This document shows positions 4,086 through 5,815 of a DNA stretch of 5,815 nt, piece by piece. The notes under the pieces were generated by a model that was not told the DNA's origin, did not search any database, and saw nothing but the letters and a program-made list of their open reading frames with translations. Position 1 is the stretch's first letter. Each line of letters starts with the position of its first letter. The translations under genes were made by a program, and so were the position numbers. Where the stretch lies: positions 1 to 5,815 of the forward strand of contig JAISSA010000268.1 of NCBI GenBank assembly GCA_031273365.1, written 5' to 3'. This DNA is from Synergistaceae bacterium (GTDB lineage Bacteria > Synergistota > Synergistia > Synergistales > Aminobacteriaceae).

Positions 4086-5276
4086 TTACGATCCCCGATT
4101 ATCGAAAAGTTTTGCTAATGTCTTCGGCGAGCAACAGCGCATGTGCGCCAGGTTATTGCGAACGCTGTGCAGGAAATTCATACGCCTGGAATCTTCGTTA
4201 TTGGGCAGCAGGGCCGTTCCATTTTCCCTTTCCATCTTCATCAGCTGAACGAGAAGCCCCAGTTCGGCCTCCAGAGGCTCCGTAACCTGACGCCCATACC
4301 ACCTGAGATCCTGCCCGGTTTGCAGCAGGCTCGACCGGACTTCTTCTTTATATTTTTTTATAAAATCGACGCGTTCTTCCTCTATTAAAGGAAACGCGAA
4401 CTGCAGCTGAGATTTCCATACCCTTCTCTCGATTTCAGGCGTTTGCCGGTTTCGTGCAAGGTACAGCGTATGGGGCTCTGCTTCGAATTCCTCCGCGACG
4501 GCTCCGCGTCGATCGTCGAAGTTGCGCTCTGCCAGTAATCTATAAATGCGGTCGACGGGCGCTTCTGTACAGAAATCCGTGTTTTCGATAAAAAACGCGG
4601 CGACTTCGGCGTCATGCATAAACAGGGTCGAGGCAAGCGCCGCTGTATACTGTTTCCAGCCATTGCCGGCATTTGACCTGGCGGAAAGCCACGAACAAAA
4701 CAGGAGCGTATCATGGGGCGTGATCGTCTTTTCGCAGTCGCACCGGACAATATGGGCGGGAAGAGGGCCTTTCGGCACGTCGAAGGAACTTTCGACGACG
4801 AAAAGGCCCCCGGGGTCTCCGTCCGGTTCATACCGGGCGCAAAACTGCATCCAGCGATCGACGTGTTCTTCCCTGAGCCCCTTCAGCCAAAGGACCCTGT
4901 TTTTCAGCACGCGCTTATCGCGAAGGTACTGAACGATCCCGCCGCGCCCGTTCTCGTTACGGTACCCCTCGCGATACGCATGGGCGACACGCACATTTTC
5001 ACAACAGCGCTCCAGCAGGTATCGTCCGGGTTCCAGAGCCGGATCGTTATCCTCGTCCGTACAGTCTATATATTCTATCGACATCTCCGGTCTTTGCTCG
5101 AGAAGCCTGTACTCGACACAATGACGCATTGTTTCGCGCCACGGCAGGTCGCGAAAGATTTTCAGGAAAACCGACCTGCTGCCGGTCAGCTCGGACACCA
5201 GCGTTTTAACGACGCGCGAAGGTCCCGTTATAACCTCCCACCAAAGCGCGTCGTTGTCGATGTTGTCGTAAAGCAT
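4086..5276 (-). CDS. HEPN-motif protein paired with a STAND-like ATPase, function unknown
   Basis: A 396-residue soluble protein with no signal peptide or membrane span. The ATG at 5276 directly follows the TGA of the upstream gene, so translation is probably coupled. The C-terminal part (about 330-390) is helical and carries RNNLAH at 373-378, an R-x4-H motif as in HEPN ribonucleases. Acidic residues E337 and E339 in the preceding helix are also in the manner of HEPN domains. The N-terminal 200 residues alternate hydrophobic strands (SVFLKIF 35-41, RVLWLKGL 127-134, GGLFVVESS 156-164) with helices. This looks like a P-loop-type fold without a visible Walker A, a guess from pattern only. The middle (about 205-330) is mainly helical. 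In the context of the ATPase tail, a plausible role is the effector of an NTPase-switched conflict or defence system. HEPN folds are also used as non-catalytic binding modules, so RNase activity is inferred. No named family recognised. Confidence 0.8.
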   Translation of the reverse strand: MLYDNIDNDALWWEVITGPSRVVKTLVSELTGSRSVFLKIFRDLPWRETMRHCVEYRLLEQRPEMSIEYIDCTDEDNDPALEPGRYLLERCCENVRVAHAYREGYRNENGRGGIVQYLRDKRVLKNRVLWLKGLREEHVDRWMQFCARYEPDGDPGGLFVVESSFDVPKGPLPAHIVRCDCEKTITPHDTLLFCSWLSARSNAGNGWKQYTAALASTLFMHDAEVAAFFIENTDFCTEAPVDRIYRLLAERNFDDRRGAVAEEFEAEPHTLYLARNRQTPEIERRVWKSQLQFAFPLIEEERVDFIKKYKEEVRSSLLQTGQDLRWYGRQVTEPLEAELGLLVQLMKMERENGTALLPNNEDSRRMNFLHSVRNNLAHMRCCSPKTLAKLFDNRGS

Positions 5277-5815
5277 TCAGTGGCCCCGCCTGGTAAGCGA
5301 TCCCAGGTAATTGAAAACGTCGTCTTCTGTGCCTATATTACGAAGAAAATTATTGCGCCGCAGGCGGTAAAAAGGAATTTTCGTCCCCACGGACTTCCAG
5401 AGGATGCCCATATCTCTCATCTCGTCCAGCAAAGTTTCAACCGCCTGCCCGTCCATCGTGGTTATCTGCGTTATTCCCAGGTCCCGAGCGCACCCCAAAA
5501 TATTGTCCGAAGTGCAGCCCTCCACGATTTCCTCGGTATAATAAAGAAAAGCCACGATACTGGCAAGGGTTCTGTAATGTCCATTTTCGTCCGCGTCCAG
5601 CGTTATGTCGAGCTTTTCCTTAATGACCCTGTTGATGTCCTCCGAGGCAAGAATATTGCTCAGCACCTCATCCTGTAAATCACAGGGCGGATTTCCCCTG
5701 TTTGCACTGTAATAATTTGCATATTCTTCTGATAATTTATCAACGAGCGTATAACCGAGTAATTGGAGAATGCCCGGATAGTAGTTCGTGTGAGCCAGAA
5801 TTGAATCGAGTTTCC
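5277..5815 (-). CDS. C-terminal part of a large STAND/AAA-like ATPase, 5' end outside window
   Basis: The frame is open to the window edge and gives 178 residues ending at TGA 5279-5277. The GTG at 5666 is an internal codon, not the start: upstream codons continue without a stop and encode LAHTNYYPGILQLLGYTLVD, a pattern I associate with the helical region following the NTPase core of STAND/AAA-type ATPases. The segment from about GHYRTLASIVAFLYY to the end, including VETLLDEMRDMGILWK and FYRLRRNNFLRNIGT, looks like a winged helix, the usual C-terminal tail of such proteins. Walker motifs, if present, lie beyond the window. The stop abuts the start of the HEPN-motif gene (TGAATG), implying an operon and probably fixed co-expression. 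NTPase identity is inferred from this tail alone; coding and partial status are certain. Confidence 0.75.
   Translation of the reverse strand, partial: KLDSILAHTNYYPGILQLLGYTLVDKLSEEYANYYSANRGNPPCDLQDEVLSNILASEDINRVIKEKLDITLDADENGHYRTLASIVAFLYYTEEIVEGCTSDNILGCARDLGITQITTMDGQAVETLLDEMRDMGILWKSVGTKIPFYRLRRNNFLRNIGTEDDVFNYLGSLTRRGH

Noticed and set aside
5277..5666. Separate 129-residue gene starting at GTG 5666
   Set aside because: The frame stays open upstream to the window edge with sensible protein sequence, and there is no ribosome site before the GTG, so it is the tail of a larger protein.
4713..5678. Plus-strand open frame of 321 codons
   Set aside because: It is antisense to the HEPN-motif gene and ATPase tail, crosses their junction, and has no recognisable domain or ribosome site.

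Overview
The window reads as bacterial chromosome, moderately GC-rich in the genes, with AT-rich promoter regions. Almost all coding is on the minus strand; the exceptions are one transposase relic and one 56-residue gene. The taxon cannot be fixed from these genes. A MetNIQ transporter, a YjfB-type small motility-associated protein, a TnpB relic and GC-rich intergenic hairpin repeats would fit an anaerobe of the Synergistota or Clostridia kind, but this is a guess.

Layout, following the minus strand from right to left. (1) 5815-4086: the C-terminal end of a large protein that looks like a STAND/AAA-type ATPase with a winged-helix tail. It is followed without a gap (TGA directly abutting ATG) by a 396-residue protein with a C-terminal HEPN-type R-x4-H motif. 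This pair is the best candidate in the window for a poorly described conflict or defence system. (2) 4085-3504: GC-rich hairpins, then on the plus strand a yjfB-like gene (3766-3936) and a decayed C-terminal piece of a TnpB/OrfB transposon protein (3504-3695). (3) 3503-2929: a promoter region with a tandem 15-bp repeat and a small unrecognised membrane protein. (4) 2912-1: a complete methionine transport operon, metN-metI-metQ, with metQ cut by the window edge.

The most striking element is the metN leader. A near-consensus promoter (TTGACA-16-TATATT) is followed by an inverted repeat at the expected transcript start. Next comes a 34-codon open frame with an excellent Shine-Dalgarno sequence, five internal Met codons and four Cys codons. 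After it, a hairpin plus seven T residues forms an intrinsic terminator just before metN. A long imperfect stem of about 24 pairs joins the leader-peptide coding region to the sequence up to and including the terminator's 5' arm, so the two structures exclude each other. This is the architecture of ribosome-mediated attenuation, with methionine (and perhaps cysteine) as the sensed amino acid. No SAM riboswitch or T-box was recognised. Together the elements describe a methionine/sulfur-responsive uptake operon: MetN powers transport, MetI forms the channel and MetQ captures the substrate outside the membrane.
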